Assembly (NCBI GenBank): GCA_019120475.1
Contig: DWVA01000340.1
Span: 1 to 5,132 of the forward strand
Reading direction: 5' to 3'
Source of the DNA: Candidatus Blautia intestinipullorum
GTDB lineage: Bacteria > Bacillota > Clostridia > Lachnospirales > Lachnospiraceae
DNA length: 5,132 nucleotides
A model generated the notes under the pieces. The model was not told the origin of the DNA, searched no databases, and was given only the letters and a program-made list of their open reading frames with translations. The number at the start of each line of letters is the position of its first letter. Position 1 is the stretch's first letter. The translations under genes and the position numbers were made by a program. Below are positions 5,087 through 5,132 of this stretch, piece by piece.

Positions 5087-5107
5087 ATTGTAGCAAATAG
5101 CCACAAT
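5087..5107. promoter_or_regulatory. candidate operator: interrupted palindrome across the promoter spacer and -10
   Basis: On the plus strand ATTGTAGC (5087-5094) and GCCACAAT (5100-5107) form 8-bp arms around AAATA, matching at seven of eight positions. The repeat covers the -10 hexamer and most of the spacer, so a bound protein would block RNA polymerase. It does not match the CcpA cre consensus. The repressor is not encoded in this window as far as I can see. Confidence 0.45.
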
Positions 5108-5115
5108 AAAGTCAA
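5087..5115 (-). promoter_or_regulatory. sigma-A type promoter of the licT-EIIA-EIICB operon
   Basis: On the minus strand TTGACT (5110-5115) and TACAAT (5087-5092) are exactly 17 bp apart, and TGC just before the -10 gives an extended -10. Seven Gs follow immediately (5080-5086), so transcription should start at the last G or the A after it, near 5079-5080. This places the RAT about 20 nt into the transcript and makes a leader of about 150 nt before licT. Confidence 0.9.
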
Positions 5116-5132
5116 TCAAAAAATTTATTTTT

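Noticed and set aside
5062..5132. CcpA catabolite-response (cre) site near the PTS promoter
   Set aside because: No stretch matches the TGNAANCGNTNNCA pattern; the palindrome there lacks the central CG.
1..5132. mobile elements, CRISPR arrays, tRNA or rRNA genes
   Set aside because: I saw no transposase or integrase motifs, no regularly spaced direct repeats, and no tRNA- or rRNA-like sequence in the non-coding gaps.

Overview
The window looks like chromosomal DNA from a Firmicute, most likely a gut-type Lachnospiraceae (Clostridia). The grounds are the strong GGAGG Shine-Dalgarno sites, frequent non-ATG starts, a Bacillus-type LicT antiterminator with its RNA target, and a protein resembling a DUF family that I remember mainly from Lachnospiraceae. 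The genus cannot be fixed from sequence alone. All five recognisable genes lie on the minus strand, so transcription runs from high to low coordinates. The long plus-strand reading frames are shadows.

Right end (about 4080-5132): a near-consensus sigma-A promoter (TTGACT, 17 bp, TACAAT) carries a 21-bp interrupted palindrome across its spacer and -10. The leader RNA then has a LicT/BglG-type ribonucleic antiterminator (RAT) that overlaps the 5' arm of a long intrinsic terminator. Next comes the PRD-type antiterminator gene itself (licT-like), so the operon is very probably autoregulated by antitermination.

Middle (2032-4082): a single-domain glucose-family EIIA starts 3 nt after licT. A 95-bp gap holding a strong stem-loop follows, then a NagE-like PTS EIICB permease. 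The three genes form a complete sugar-import cassette: a sensor-regulator that reads PTS phosphorylation, the soluble phosphocarrier and the membrane permease. The permease resembles N-acetylglucosamine transporters more than glucose ones. A hairpin and a second, U-tract-bearing hairpin close the operon.

Left end (1-1900): a 370-aa protein of unknown function (TTG start) has two conserved-looking ends separated by about 125 residues of Glu/Lys/Gln-rich linker. It resembles DUF6128-type proteins. Its stop codon is followed by 21 further in-frame, protein-like codons. A clear sigma-A promoter then drives tadA (GTG start), the tRNA adenosine deaminase that makes inosine-34. In many Firmicutes the SRP RNA gene and dnaX follow tadA, but the window ends 43 bp after it.

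No mobile element, CRISPR array, tRNA or rRNA was seen. The most unusual items are the split DUF protein with its post-stop extension, and the layered control (palindrome, G7 tract, RAT/terminator) in front of the PTS operon.
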